64,000 nt of DNA, taken from assembly GCF_003860465.1 (NCBI RefSeq), contig NZ_CP034186.1, positions 124,001-188,000 on the forward strand, in the 5' to 3' direction. Position 1 is the stretch's first letter. Each line of letters opens with the position of its first letter. This document shows positions 17,403-26,067 of this stretch, one piece after another. This DNA is from Deinococcus psychrotolerans (GTDB lineage Bacteria > Deinococcota > Deinococci > Deinococcales > Deinococcaceae). The notes under the pieces are model-generated. The model ran no database searches and had not been told where the DNA came from. It worked only from the letters and a program-made list of their open reading frames with translations. The position numbers were made by a program, and so were the translations under genes.

Positions 17403-19190
17403 CTAGAGAGCAGTTTTCTCATGCTGGACGGCGACTTTGGGCAAGGTGAAGCCGAAGGTGGCCCCCACGCCAGGGCGGCCCTGTGCCATCACCGTACCGC
17501 CGTGCCGGGTCACGATCCGCCGGGCATTCGCCAGATCCACCCCTGCTCCCTCATACTCCTCCTGATGGTGCAGGCGCTGGAACATCGTAAACAGCTTGCC
17601 CTGGTACTGCGGCCCGAAGCCTATTCCGTTGTCGCGCACCAGCACCGTCCAGCTCTGCGGCTGCTCCTCAGCCCAGATCTCGATGACGGCCTGCTCACGG
17701 GTGCGGGTGTACTTCACCGCGTTGCTCAGCAGGGCCATCACCACCCGCCGCAGCAGATCAGCGTCGCCCGTGACCACCGGCAGCTCAGCGACTTTCCAGC
17801 TGAAGTGCCGGTCTGGGGCGGCCGCGCTCAGCTCTTTGCGAACCATCTCAACCAACCGGCAAAGATCAACACTTCCCACCTTGAGGGGTTGCCGGGAGGT
17901 GCGCGAGATCTCCAAGATACCGTCGATCAGCTGGTTGAGGTGGACGGCGGCAGCTTCGATGACGCCAAAGTAGCGCTCCGTTTTCTCGCTCAGCGGCCCC
18001 GGCAGTGAGCGGCGCAGCAGGCCGCCAAAACCGATGATGTGCCGCACCGGCGTGCGCAGATCGTGCGAAACTGAGTAGGTAAAGGCTTCGAGTTCCTCGT
18101 TGGACGCCTGAAGCATGTCGCGCTGCAGCTTCAGCTGCCGGGTCTGCTCGGTACGCTCGAGGGCCAGTTTGAGACTGCGGCCCACCGAATGAAACACCGC
18201 TCGCTGGTGGGCCGTCCAGTGCGGAGTGTCTCTGCGGCCCACCACGAAGACCGCTTGGATGCTGCCGCTGACCGACAACGGATAGGTGCCGACACTCTGG
18301 TAGGCCCCGGTCTGGGCAATCTGCTCTTTGTCCGGGTTCCAGCCCTCGACAAACACCGGGCCGCCGGTTTGCGCCGACTGAGCAAACACCGGCGTGTCCA
18401 GCGGCAGCCCAGCCTTGAGCGAGGCCAGAAGGTCTGGGTCAGCTTCCAGATCGCGGCTGTAGACCTTGAGTTTCCAGGCTCCGTCTTCTAGAGCGTAGTA
18501 ACCGCTGGTGCAACCGGGAAAAAGCAGGCTCAGCACCTCTCCGGCGTGCGCCGCCAGAGCCAGCACGTCCGTCTCTCCGTCGGCCAGTTCAGTAAAACGC
18601 ACGAAGGCTTCGAGTTCGGCGGTGCGGCCCTGCACTTGGCGCTCCAAACTCCCCGAGAGCCGCACCCGGTCGAGTGCCAGAGCGCACTGCCCGGCCAGCG
18701 TCAGGAGGAAGCGCTCCTCATCATGGGTGAAGTCGTGCGGCTCGCGGAAGTCCAGCACGATCACGCCCAGCGGCTGACCATCTTCGACCATCGGCAACAC
18801 CGCGCTGGCCACCGCCGCCACGCCGCCGCTGTGGACTTCGAGCTGGGGATAAGCCCGAACCAGATCGCCGCTGCCGCTGAAGAAAAGCGGGGTGTTGGAA
18901 CACAAAACGTCCGGGCCGGGGCGCGAGTCGCTCAGCGTGCCGTCCTGCCAGACGCTGGCTTCATCGTGACCCCGCCGGGCCGCGACGTACAGCCGGTTGT
19001 CCTGTACCAGCAAAACGGTTCCGGCGATGCCCTGAAGGGCTTCCAGCGCGTCGTTCAGGATAATGCCGAAGACCTCACTTTGCTGGCGAACGGCGGCCAG
19101 CGCCTGCGTCACACCCTGAAGGTGGGTGATCAGCTGCGCCGCTTGATCCGCAGCAGCGTTAAAGGGCTTCTGTGTATTGAGATCGTTCAT
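17403..19190 (-). CDS. GAF-domain sensor histidine kinase
   Basis: A 595-residue soluble kinase. Two GAF-like domains (about 25-180 and 200-345) precede a coiled linker (RDMLQASNEELEAFTYS) and the kinase core: H-box SHDLRTPVRH with His at about 376, N-box LLSNAVKYT, G1 box DNGIGFG, F-box TMFQRLH and G2 box GAGVDLANARRI. It should autophosphorylate on His and pass phosphate to an unknown response regulator. No regulator gene lies nearby. It is a clear paralogue of the next gene upstream (19343-21016). The region 17172-17402 in front of the M42 gene holds nothing that I recognise. Confidence 0.92.
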   Translation of the reverse strand: MNDLNTQKPFNAAADQAAQLITHLQGVTQALAAVRQQSEVFGIILNDALEALQGIAGTVLLVQDNRLYVAARRGHDEASVWQDGTLSDSRPGPDVLCSNTPLFFSGSGDLVRAYPQLEVHSGGVAAVASAVLPMVEDGQPLGVIVLDFREPHDFTHDEERFLLTLAGQCALALDRVRLSGSLERQVQGRTAELEAFVRFTELADGETDVLALAAHAGEVLSLLFPGCTSGYYALEDGAWKLKVYSRDLEADPDLLASLKAGLPLDTPVFAQSAQTGGPVFVEGWNPDKEQIAQTGAYQSVGTYPLSVSGSIQAVFVVGRRDTPHWTAHQRAVFHSVGRSLKLALERTEQTRQLKLQRDMLQASNEELEAFTYSVSHDLRTPVRHIIGFGGLLRRSLPGPLSEKTERYFGVIEAAAVHLNQLIDGILEISRTSRQPLKVGSVDLCRLVEMVRKELSAAAPDRHFSWKVAELPVVTGDADLLRRVVMALLSNAVKYTRTREQAVIEIWAEEQPQSWTVLVRDNGIGFGPQYQGKLFTMFQRLHHQEEYEGAGVDLANARRIVTRHGGTVMAQGRPGVGATFGFTLPKVAVQHEKTAL

Positions 19191-19342
19191 AGCTGATGCA
19201 GTGTAGGCGCTTCGCAGCGCTGCTCACTGGGGCTACGTTCAATTCTGAGTTTCAGGCCCAGCAGAGCGCCGCCCAAAATTCGGTCAGCAGCGCTGCTGGC
19301 CTGTAGAGTGCTTGGCCCACCTGAGTAGAGGCGGCGGCCGCG

Positions 19343-21016
19343 TCAATGGGCCAGCTCAGCCCAATCACTCGCCGCTTTCGGCAAGATAAAGCCGAAGGTC
19401 GCTCCCTTCTCGATCTGACCATCTGCGGTCATCACTCCCCCGTGCCGGGCCATGATCCGCCGGGCGTTGGCGAGACTCACTCCTGCACCCTCAAAGTCTT
19501 CTTGACGGTGCAGGCGCTGAAAAACGGTAAACAGCTTGCCTTTGTAGCGCGGATCAAAACCCACGCCGTTGTCGCGCACAAACACGGCCCAACTCTGCTC
19601 ACGCTCCTCGGCCCACACCTCGATCACTGCCTCCTCGCGTGGCCGGGTGTACTTCACGGCGTTGCTCAGCAGGGCGCTCATCACCCGGCGCAGCAAAGCG
19701 GCGTCGCCCGTGACCACCGGCAACTGGGCGACTTGCCAGGTGATCTGGCGTGAGGGTTCGGCGGCCCCGATCTCCTGACGCGCCGCGCCGAGTAGGCGAC
19801 TCAGATCGACCTGCCCGGCCTCAAGCGGCTGACGTGAAGTGCGCGAGAGGTCGAGCATGCCGTCAATCAACTGGTTGAGGGTAACGGCGGCCGTTTCCAC
19901 CACGTTGAAGTACCGCTGGGTCTTGGCGTCCAACTGCTCGGGCAGGGAACGGCGCAGCAGCGCCCCGAAGCTGACGATGTGGCGCACCGGGGTACGCAGA
20001 TCATGCGAGACCGAATAGGCAAAGGCTTCGAGTTCTTCATTGGCCGCCTGAAGCATGTCGCGCTGGGCAATCAGTTGCCGAGCCTGCCCAGCACGTTCCA
20101 GCGCCAGACCTAAACCGTTGCCGACAGACTCGATGATGGCCCGTTCCCGCGCCGACCAACTGGAGCGGTCAATCCCGGTGGCGAACAGCGCATACGGCTG
20201 GCCTTGCCGGAAGTAGGGGATGATACTCAGCGCACTGGCGTAGCCCACCGACTGCTGACGGGCCTGGTCGTGCTCGGCAAAAGCGGCCCGGCGTTGTTCC
20301 AGCGCTTGCTGAATCAGGGGATACTGAACAGATAACCCGGGCCGCCGGAGCGCCTGAACTTCCGGCGGGGTGTTGCTGGAGAACATCAGCGGATGGGCGG
20401 TGTCTCCCTGAATCAGGTAAAACCCGCTCATGGCCCCGCCGATCACCTCTCTGAGCACGTCCGACGCGGCGGTGGCGAGCAGCTCAGAATCCGTGCTGCT
20501 CGCCACCTTCGTCGTGAAGCGCACGAAAGCGAACAGGGCCTGTTCATTCTGGCTGGCCTGAAGACTGAGCAACTCAGCCTGGGCCCGCAGACGCGCTTCA
20601 CTTTCTTGAAGCCGGAATTCGGCTGTCTTGCGGGCGGTGATGTCGCGTGAGATCGCCAGCAACTTGGTGACGGTGCCGCCTTGATCCCGAATCGGTGAGA
20701 TCCGGACTTCCCACCACTTGGGCGTCCCCGCAAACGTCTGGGCTGGCCCCTCAAAGACCGAAGCTTCTCCCGCTCTGGCCGCTTCGAGGGCACGTTCGAC
20801 CTGAAGGCGGGCCTCTCCTTCCCAGAAGCTCGGCCAGCGTTGGTGCTGGCAAAGACTGAAGTCGCCGATCTCCATGGTGACCATCCCGCCAGCATTCATC
20901 GAGAGCAGGTGGGCGTCGAGATCAAGCACTTTAATGCAGTCGGTGCTGACGTCGACGATGTTTTGAAGCTGACTCATCTCCAACTGGTTCTCTTGGTCAG
21001 GGCGTGGGGCCGTCAT
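19343..21016 (-). CDS. PAS-GAF sensor histidine kinase
   Basis: A 557-residue soluble kinase. The N-terminal PAS domain (about 20-130) ends with the PAC-like phrase VTKLLAISRDITARKTAEFR. A GAF-like domain follows (about 160-310), then the linker RDMLQAANEELEAFAYS and the core: SHDLRTPVRH (His about 337), LLSNAVKYT, DNGVGFD, GAGVSLANARRI. The C-terminal 240 residues are nearly the same as those of the kinase at 17403-19190, so the pair arose by duplication with exchange of one sensor domain. Spacing between the two genes is 152 bases. No response regulator is nearby. Confidence 0.92.
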   Translation of the reverse strand: MTAPRPDQENQLEMSQLQNIVDVSTDCIKVLDLDAHLLSMNAGGMVTMEIGDFSLCQHQRWPSFWEGEARLQVERALEAARAGEASVFEGPAQTFAGTPKWWEVRISPIRDQGGTVTKLLAISRDITARKTAEFRLQESEARLRAQAELLSLQASQNEQALFAFVRFTTKVASSTDSELLATAASDVLREVIGGAMSGFYLIQGDTAHPLMFSSNTPPEVQALRRPGLSVQYPLIQQALEQRRAAFAEHDQARQQSVGYASALSIIPYFRQGQPYALFATGIDRSSWSARERAIIESVGNGLGLALERAGQARQLIAQRDMLQAANEELEAFAYSVSHDLRTPVRHIVSFGALLRRSLPEQLDAKTQRYFNVVETAAVTLNQLIDGMLDLSRTSRQPLEAGQVDLSRLLGAARQEIGAAEPSRQITWQVAQLPVVTGDAALLRRVMSALLSNAVKYTRPREEAVIEVWAEEREQSWAVFVRDNGVGFDPRYKGKLFTVFQRLHRQEDFEGAGVSLANARRIMARHGGVMTADGQIEKGATFGFILPKAASDWAELAH

Positions 21017-21242
21017 AAGCCAGCGAAGGCCGCAGCGTTCGGCAAGCCGGTGAGAGCGGGCGACTTCGAACGTCGCCCAGTGTAAAGAGCATTGACCATG
21101 CTTCAGGATAGGTCAGCCAAGCGGCCTCATGGTGTAGAAACGCTCGTTTGCGTCAACCTGCCGATCTTCTGCAAAAGGCTAAATTCGCGTCGGCCAGTGA
21201 CTCGCCTACAAGCAACTGGGTCGGGGAAACCATTGGGGCAAA

Positions 21243-21380
21243 ACCCCGCCGTGCAGGTGCGGGGTGGAGGTTCGTTTCATCACTCGTCTGAAACGCCGGG
21301 GAGAGCTGACCAGGGTGGCGCTCAGAAATCAGTGCCTGAACGCTTGAACCACGCTGATTGTCAGCTGCCCTAGGCAGGCG
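21243..21380. ncRNA. Candidate structured RNA or complex regulatory region
   Basis: Several inverted repeats follow one another: ACCCCGC/GCGGGGT (21243-21249, 21259-21265), CGTTTC/GAAACG (21273-21278, 21290-21295), then AGCTGAC (21304-21310) with AATCAG (21327-21332) pairing with the joined CTGATT-GTCAGCT (21354-21366). The stretch 21017-21641 has no gene that I can support. I do not recognise a known RNA family. The strand is not determined. It may be a leader of the GntR operon, an independent small RNA, or chance in GC-rich DNA. Confidence 0.3.
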
Positions 21381-21513
21381 TTTGACCATCCACAAAAAGG
21401 CGAATGAGACGGGCGGGCAGCATACAGCACGGCTGAGCGCGGCGCGTCAGGTGCAGACTAGACAACTTTGCTGTAAACGACACCGCTTTGGATACAGTTT
21501 TCCATAAGTTCAG

Positions 21514-21524
21514 TGGTCAGACCA
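21514..21524. promoter_or_regulatory. FadR-type operator
   Basis: TGGTCAGACCA is a perfect TGGT-N3-ACCA palindrome, the half-site pair known for the FadR subgroup of GntR regulators. It lies about 120 bases upstream of the GntR/FadR-type gene at 21642, which suggests self-control and control of the transporter genes behind it. Confidence 0.65.
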
Positions 21525-21641
21525 TCCGGCCACTCAATTTTGCTTTTGCTGCACGTGCTTGTTGGGTGTTTCATTTCCGCCGCTGCGCCGCTCTCCCCTG
21601 CCCGCTCCGCTTTTGATAAGCAAGTTTTCGTGGAGGTGTCT

Positions 21642-22358
21642 GTGACGGTCTACCCGGTCAAACGACAAAAAATCCCTCAAAGCGTAGCTGATGAATTGCT
21701 CGCGCTGATTGTGCGCTGTGAGATGCTGCCCGGCCAGAAATTGCCGCCGGAGCGGGTGCTGGCTGGACAACTCGGCGTTTCGCGGGCCAGTTTGCGCGAC
21801 GCGCTAGCGCGTTTGGAAGTGCTGGGCCATATTGGCGTGCGGCAAGGCGAGGGCACTTTCGTGCAGCAGCCTGACGCGGCCACGCTGTGCTTGCCGTTTC
21901 AGGGCCTGCTAACCCGCTTGCCGCCGCAGGCCCGCGATCTGCTGGCGTTTCGGCAGATGATCGAGCCGGAGGTGGCTGCCCTCGCCGCGCTGCATGCCAG
22001 CGCCGCGCAGCTGGCAGCCATCAACGACTGCTTGGAGCGTCAGGAGACGGCCAAGCAGTCCCAGCAGCCACTGGGCGCGGAAGACTTGATCTTTCACGCC
22101 CTGATTGCTCAGGCGTCGGGCAACAGCGTGGTGGTCGCGGCGCTGAACACCTTGCAGCACCTGCTGCTTCATCTGCGTGAGCGCCTGCTGGTGGGAAACC
22201 AGCCCGGCCTGACCGTGCAGCAGCACCGCGACATCTTTGAAGCCATCGCCGCCCGATCGCCCGAACGGGCCCGCCTCACCATGTCCACTCACTTAGACAG
22301 CGTCATTCGCACCGCTCCCGACGCCTATTCATCCACTGGAGGTTCTACTCATGCCTAA
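21642..22358 (+). CDS. GntR-family regulator, FadR subgroup
   Basis: A 238-residue repressor or activator. The N-terminal winged helix-turn-helix (about 10-70) reads LIVRCEMLPGQKLPPERVLA then LGVSRASLRDALARLEVLG, and a helical FCD ligand domain follows (DLLAFRQMIEPEVAALAALH; His-rich tail with THLDSVI). The start is the GTG at 21642 because GGAGG lies 5 bases before it. An ATG at 21513 in the same frame would put a hydrophobic tail ahead of the DNA-binding domain and overlap the operator, so it is rejected. The stop overlaps the start of the binding-protein gene by 8 bases. A likely job is sensing an amino acid, peptide product or other acid linked to the transporter. Confidence 0.9.
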   Translation: MTVYPVKRQKIPQSVADELLALIVRCEMLPGQKLPPERVLAGQLGVSRASLRDALARLEVLGHIGVRQGEGTFVQQPDAATLCLPFQGLLTRLPPQARDLLAFRQMIEPEVAALAALHASAAQLAAINDCLERQETAKQSQQPLGAEDLIFHALIAQASGNSVVVAALNTLQHLLLHLRERLLVGNQPGLTVQQHRDIFEAIAARSPERARLTMSTHLDSVIRTAPDAYSSTGGSTHA

Positions 22359-23835
22359 ACTCAAACCACTGGTTTTGCTCGGCCTCAGCCTCTCCTTCGC
22401 GGCCCTGATCAACTCGGCCTCGGCGGTCACCGTCACCGTGGGCCTAGACGCCGATCCGCCGCGCCTCGACCCGGCACTGTCCAGCGCACTGGTTGACCGG
22501 CAAGTGATGAACCAGATTTTTGACAAGCTGGTGGATTTAGACGTGAATCTCAAGGTGATTCCGGCGCTGGCAACGTCTTGGAAGGTTACGAACGGCGGCC
22601 TGCTCTACACCTTCAAGCTGAAGAGCGGCGTGAAATTTACCGACGGTACTGTACTGGACGCTGCCGCCGTCAAATACGGCATAGACCGCAACCGGACGCT
22701 GGAAGGCAGCGTGCGCAAAAACGAGCTTTCCAGCGTCAAAGAAGTCAAGGTCGTTGACCCGCAGACGGTTCAAATCGTTCTCTCGCAGCCGTATGGGCCG
22801 CTGCTGGCGGTGCTCACCGACCGCGCCGGCATGATCGTCTCGCCCACAGCGGCCAAGAAGGAGGGGGCAGATTTCCAAAACAACCCCGTGGGAAGCGGCC
22901 CCTTTGTCTTCGTCAGCCGGGTGCGCCAGGACAACATCACCCTCAGCGCCAACAAAAATTACTGGGACGGCGCACCCAAGATCGACAAGCTGATCTACCG
23001 CCCCTTCCCCGACGGCGACGTGCGGTACGCCAATTTGCTCTCAGGCGCGGTGCAGACTGTGACGCCGATTGACCCCAAAGACATCAGCAAGCTGGAGCAA
23101 AACACCAAATTCAGCGTGATGAACTACCCCGGCATCGGTTATCAGGGCGTCTGGTTCAACGTGACCCGCGCTCCGTTCAACAACAAGAATTTCCGGCAGG
23201 CGGTGGCGGCCACCATCGACCGCGAGGCGATTGCCAAGAGCATCTTCTACGGCACGGTCACGCCCGCCGCAGGGCCATTCCCACCCGGCACGTCCGCCGC
23301 GTCCTCGGCCATTACGGTTCAGAAGCCCAACATCGCGCTGGCCAAAAGCAAATTGGGCGGCAAGCCCCTGACCTTTACGCTCTTGACGGTGCCGGGGAGT
23401 GTGACCACCCAACTCGCTCAGGTCTATCAGGCTATGTTCGCGCAGGCCGGCATCACCGCCAAGATTGAGCAGGTCGAATTCGGCACGCTGCTCGACCGCG
23501 CCGACAAGAAGGATTACGACGCCCTGATGCTGGGCTGGAGCGGGCGACCCGACCCTGACGGCAACATCTACGACTTCTTCGTGACGGGCGGCAGCAACAA
23601 CCAAGCCGGATACAGCAACAAGACCGTCGACGGTTTGCTGGCCAAAGCCCGCGCCCAAAACGCCATGTCGGCCCGCATCGCCACCTACAACGTCGCGCTG
23701 AGCACCATCATCAACGACACGCCCTACACTTGGGTCTATTTTCAAGGCAATCAGGTGGCGAGCGTCAAGGGTCTAAGCGGCCTCAAGCCCATTCCAGACG
23801 GGATTCTGCGCTTTAAAGACGTGGAACTGAAGTAA
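22351..23835 (+). CDS. Peptide-binding protein, SBP family 5
   Basis: A 494-residue periplasmic binding protein with a Sec signal peptide ending near NSASA and no lipobox. Family hallmarks: DADPPRLDPALSSALVDRQV, KSGVKFTDGTVLDAAAVKYG, NPVGSGPFVFVSR, APFNNKNFRQAVAATIDREA. GGAGG before the ATG lies inside the end of the GntR gene, so translation is coupled. It is followed by a strong hairpin with a T-run and then the two permease genes, a common way to make more binding protein than permease. The ligand is unknown. Confidence 0.9.
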   Translation: MPKLKPLVLLGLSLSFAALINSASAVTVTVGLDADPPRLDPALSSALVDRQVMNQIFDKLVDLDVNLKVIPALATSWKVTNGGLLYTFKLKSGVKFTDGTVLDAAAVKYGIDRNRTLEGSVRKNELSSVKEVKVVDPQTVQIVLSQPYGPLLAVLTDRAGMIVSPTAAKKEGADFQNNPVGSGPFVFVSRVRQDNITLSANKNYWDGAPKIDKLIYRPFPDGDVRYANLLSGAVQTVTPIDPKDISKLEQNTKFSVMNYPGIGYQGVWFNVTRAPFNNKNFRQAVAATIDREAIAKSIFYGTVTPAAGPFPPGTSAASSAITVQKPNIALAKSKLGGKPLTFTLLTVPGSVTTQLAQVYQAMFAQAGITAKIEQVEFGTLLDRADKKDYDALMLGWSGRPDPDGNIYDFFVTGGSNNQAGYSNKTVDGLLAKARAQNAMSARIATYNVALSTIINDTPYTWVYFQGNQVASVKGLSGLKPIPDGILRFKDVELK

Positions 23836-23854
23836 GGAGACTCAGTCTCAAAAA

Positions 23855-23887
23855 GGGCGGGCCGAGCACATTTCCCGCCCTTTTTTT
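23855..23887 (+). terminator. Intrinsic terminator inside the transporter operon
   Basis: GGGCGGG (23855-23861), 12-base loop, CCCGCCC (23874-23880), then seven T. It lies between the binding-protein gene and the permeases. It should stop part of the transcription and so set the ratio of binding protein to permease. Confidence 0.85.
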
Positions 23888-23923
23888 CAGTCCTAAAGCA
23901 GCATTCCCAACCAAGGAGGTCAA

Positions 23924-24868
23924 GTGATTGCTTTTGCGCTGCGCCGCCTGCTCTCGGCCATTCCCACTTTGCTGATCGTCACCCTGATCGTCTTTGCGAT
24001 GGTCAAGCTGCTGCCCGGCGATCCGGCCCGGCTGATTCTCGGACAGGAGGCCACGCCGCAGGCGCTCAATGAACTGCGCCGCTCGCTGGGGCTAGACCGC
24101 TCCTTGCCGCAGCAGTATTTCAGCTGGCTCACAGGCGCTTTGCGGCTCGACCTCGGCACCAGCCTGACCGACAACAGCAGCGTCAGCCACCTGATCGCCC
24201 AGAAGCTGCCGGTCACGCTGGAACTCTCGCTGTTTGCCATGCTGATCTCGCTGCTGATCTCGCTGCCCGCCGGAATTCTCAGCGCGGTGCGGCGCAACAC
24301 CTGGATTGACCGGCTGCTGACGCTGCTGGCGCTGTCGGGCATCAGTTTGCCCAATTTCTTTTTGGGCATTTTGCTGATTTACTTGTTCAGCATCCGGTTG
24401 GCCTGGATTCCGGCGAGCGGTTACACCAGCTTGCTGGAAAATCCGCAGCGCAATCTGCTGCTGCTGCTCTTGCCCGCCGTCACGCTGGGCCTTGGCTCGG
24501 CAGCGGTACTGACGCGCTATCTGCGCTCCAGCTTAAGCGAAACGCTGACGCAAGACTATGTGCGAACCGCCCACGCCAAAGGCCTCACGGAGCGGCAAGT
24601 CACTTCCAAGCACGCCCTCAAAAACGCGCTGATTCCTTACCTGACGGCTTTTGGCCTGCAACTGGGCGGGCTGCTGGGCGGAGCGGTCATCACCGAGCAG
24701 ATTTTTAGCATTCCCGGCTTCGGGCGGCTGCTGATTGACGCCGTGTTCACCCGCGATTTGCCGGTGATTCAGGGCGTGGTGCTGGTTTCAGCGGTGGCCG
24801 TGTTTCTGGTGAGTTTTTTGGTGGATTTGGGCTACGCGGCGGTAGACCCGCGCATTCGGTACCATTGA
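23924..24868 (+). CDS. Peptide ABC transporter permease, DppB type
   Basis: A 314-residue inner-membrane permease. N-terminus RRLLSAIPTLLIVTLIVFAM with PGDPARLILGQEAT is typical of the B subunit; EAA loop QDYVRTAHAKGLTERQVTSK; final helix ends DLGYAAVDPRI. It begins with GTG after AGGAGG. It pairs with the DppC-type gene 13 bases downstream. No ATPase is encoded in the operon. Confidence 0.9.
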   Translation: MIAFALRRLLSAIPTLLIVTLIVFAMVKLLPGDPARLILGQEATPQALNELRRSLGLDRSLPQQYFSWLTGALRLDLGTSLTDNSSVSHLIAQKLPVTLELSLFAMLISLLISLPAGILSAVRRNTWIDRLLTLLALSGISLPNFFLGILLIYLFSIRLAWIPASGYTSLLENPQRNLLLLLLPAVTLGLGSAAVLTRYLRSSLSETLTQDYVRTAHAKGLTERQVTSKHALKNALIPYLTAFGLQLGGLLGGAVITEQIFSIPGFGRLLIDAVFTRDLPVIQGVVLVSAVAVFLVSFLVDLGYAAVDPRIRYH

Positions 24869-24881
24869 TGGAGACAAGACG

Positions 24882-25760
24882 ATGACCACAACGCTTTCCA
24901 AGACGCCGCCTCCGCTCAAGCGCCGTCTGCCCGCTCCACTGCGGCGTTTCCTCAAAAACAAGCTGGCCGTGATCGGGTTGTTCGTGCTGCTGGTTTTCGC
25001 GGTGGCGGCGCTGCTGGCTCCACAGGTGGCCCCCTTCGACCCCGCTCAGATTTTTTTCTCTGATCTGCGGGCCGCTCCCAACAGCGTGCACCCGTTCGGG
25101 GCCGACGAGTTGGGGCGCGACATCTTCTCGCGGGTGGTCTACGGAGCGCGGGTGTCGCTGAGCGCCGGGCTGATCTCGGTGTCTTTGGCACTCGTTTTCG
25201 GCGCGAGCATCGGCCTGATCGCCGGCTATATCGGCGGTTGGCTGGACGACGTGCTGATGCGCTTCGTAGACGCGCTGCTCTCGCTGCCGTTCTTGGTGCT
25301 GGCGATTGCGCTGGCGGCCATTCTCGGCCCCAGTTTGCAAAACACCATGATCGCTATTGCCATCGTGACCGCGCCCGCCTTTGCCCGCATCACGCGCGGC
25401 GAGGTGCTGTCACAGCGCGAGCGCGATTATGTACAGGCCGCGCAGGCGCTGGGCGCCGGCGACGGCCGCCTGATCACCCGCCACCTGCTGCCCAACATCA
25501 GCGGAGCGCTGATTGTGCAGACCTCGCTGGCGATCGCCAACGCCATTTTGGCCGAGGCCAGCTTGTCCTTTTTGGGCCTCGGCATTCAGCCGCCTGCACC
25601 GAGTTGGGGCTCTATGCTCAACGCGGCACGCGGCTACCTCACCGACGCGCCGTGGATGGCTTTGTTTCCCGGTATTGCTATTTTTCTGGCGGTGCTGGCC
25701 TTCAACCTGATCGGTGACGGCCTACGCGAAGCGCTCGATCCACGCAGCCAAAAATCCTGA
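24882..25760 (+). CDS. Peptide ABC transporter permease, DppC type
   Basis: A 292-residue permease, partner of the gene before it. Seen: an N-terminal helix (about 27-50), FGADELGRDIFSRVVYGARV, six membrane segments and the EAA loop ERDYVQAAQALGAGDGRLIT, ending GDGLREALDPRSQKS. It is the last gene of the GntR operon. A strong hairpin at 25898-25939 lies downstream. Confidence 0.9.
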   Translation: MTTTLSKTPPPLKRRLPAPLRRFLKNKLAVIGLFVLLVFAVAALLAPQVAPFDPAQIFFSDLRAAPNSVHPFGADELGRDIFSRVVYGARVSLSAGLISVSLALVFGASIGLIAGYIGGWLDDVLMRFVDALLSLPFLVLAIALAAILGPSLQNTMIAIAIVTAPAFARITRGEVLSQRERDYVQAAQALGAGDGRLITRHLLPNISGALIVQTSLAIANAILAEASLSFLGLGIQPPAPSWGSMLNAARGYLTDAPWMALFPGIAIFLAVLAFNLIGDGLREALDPRSQKS

Positions 25761-25897
25761 CGCACTGCTTCATCGGGACTGTCCTTTGCCGAACGTGTAT
25801 GGGCGTTAATGGGCAGGCCGCCTAAGAATTACTTTCCTATCAGCACCCACTTCACCGAACCCTCTCGGCTTACTCCAAAGCACTTGAGCAACCGACA

Positions 25898-25939
25898 AAT
25901 CAAAGCGGCCACTCGTTTTCACGGATGGCCGCTTTGATT
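25898..25939. terminator. Bidirectional terminator between convergent genes
   Basis: AATCAAAGCGGCCA (25898-25911) and TGGCCGCTTTGATT (25926-25939) are perfect 14-bp arms with a 14-base loop. The stem begins and ends with A/T pairs, which serve as short U-tracts in both directions. It separates the GntR-dpp operon from the convergent PIG-L gene. Nothing else is seen in 25761-26067. Confidence 0.8.
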
Positions 25940-26067
25940 GGAATGCTTGACTAAATTGCCTGGCCTACAGCGTGAGGTTTGCAAGCCTGTCGGCCTTCGA
26001 AACTCAGTTTCGGCGCAGACAGACCACAAACATTCCGGCAACGCTCCGTCTGAAGGGAAGGCTGAGC

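Noticed and set aside
18489..18500. Another IS630/MITE end (TCTAGAGCG)
   Set aside because: It lies within the coding sequence of a histidine kinase that is intact, and the match stops after a few bases.
21513..21641. N-terminal membrane extension of the GntR regulator from the ATG at 21513
   Set aside because: It would overlap the operator, lacks a ribosome binding site and adds a hydrophobic stretch not found in the family; GGAGG with GTG at 21642 is better.
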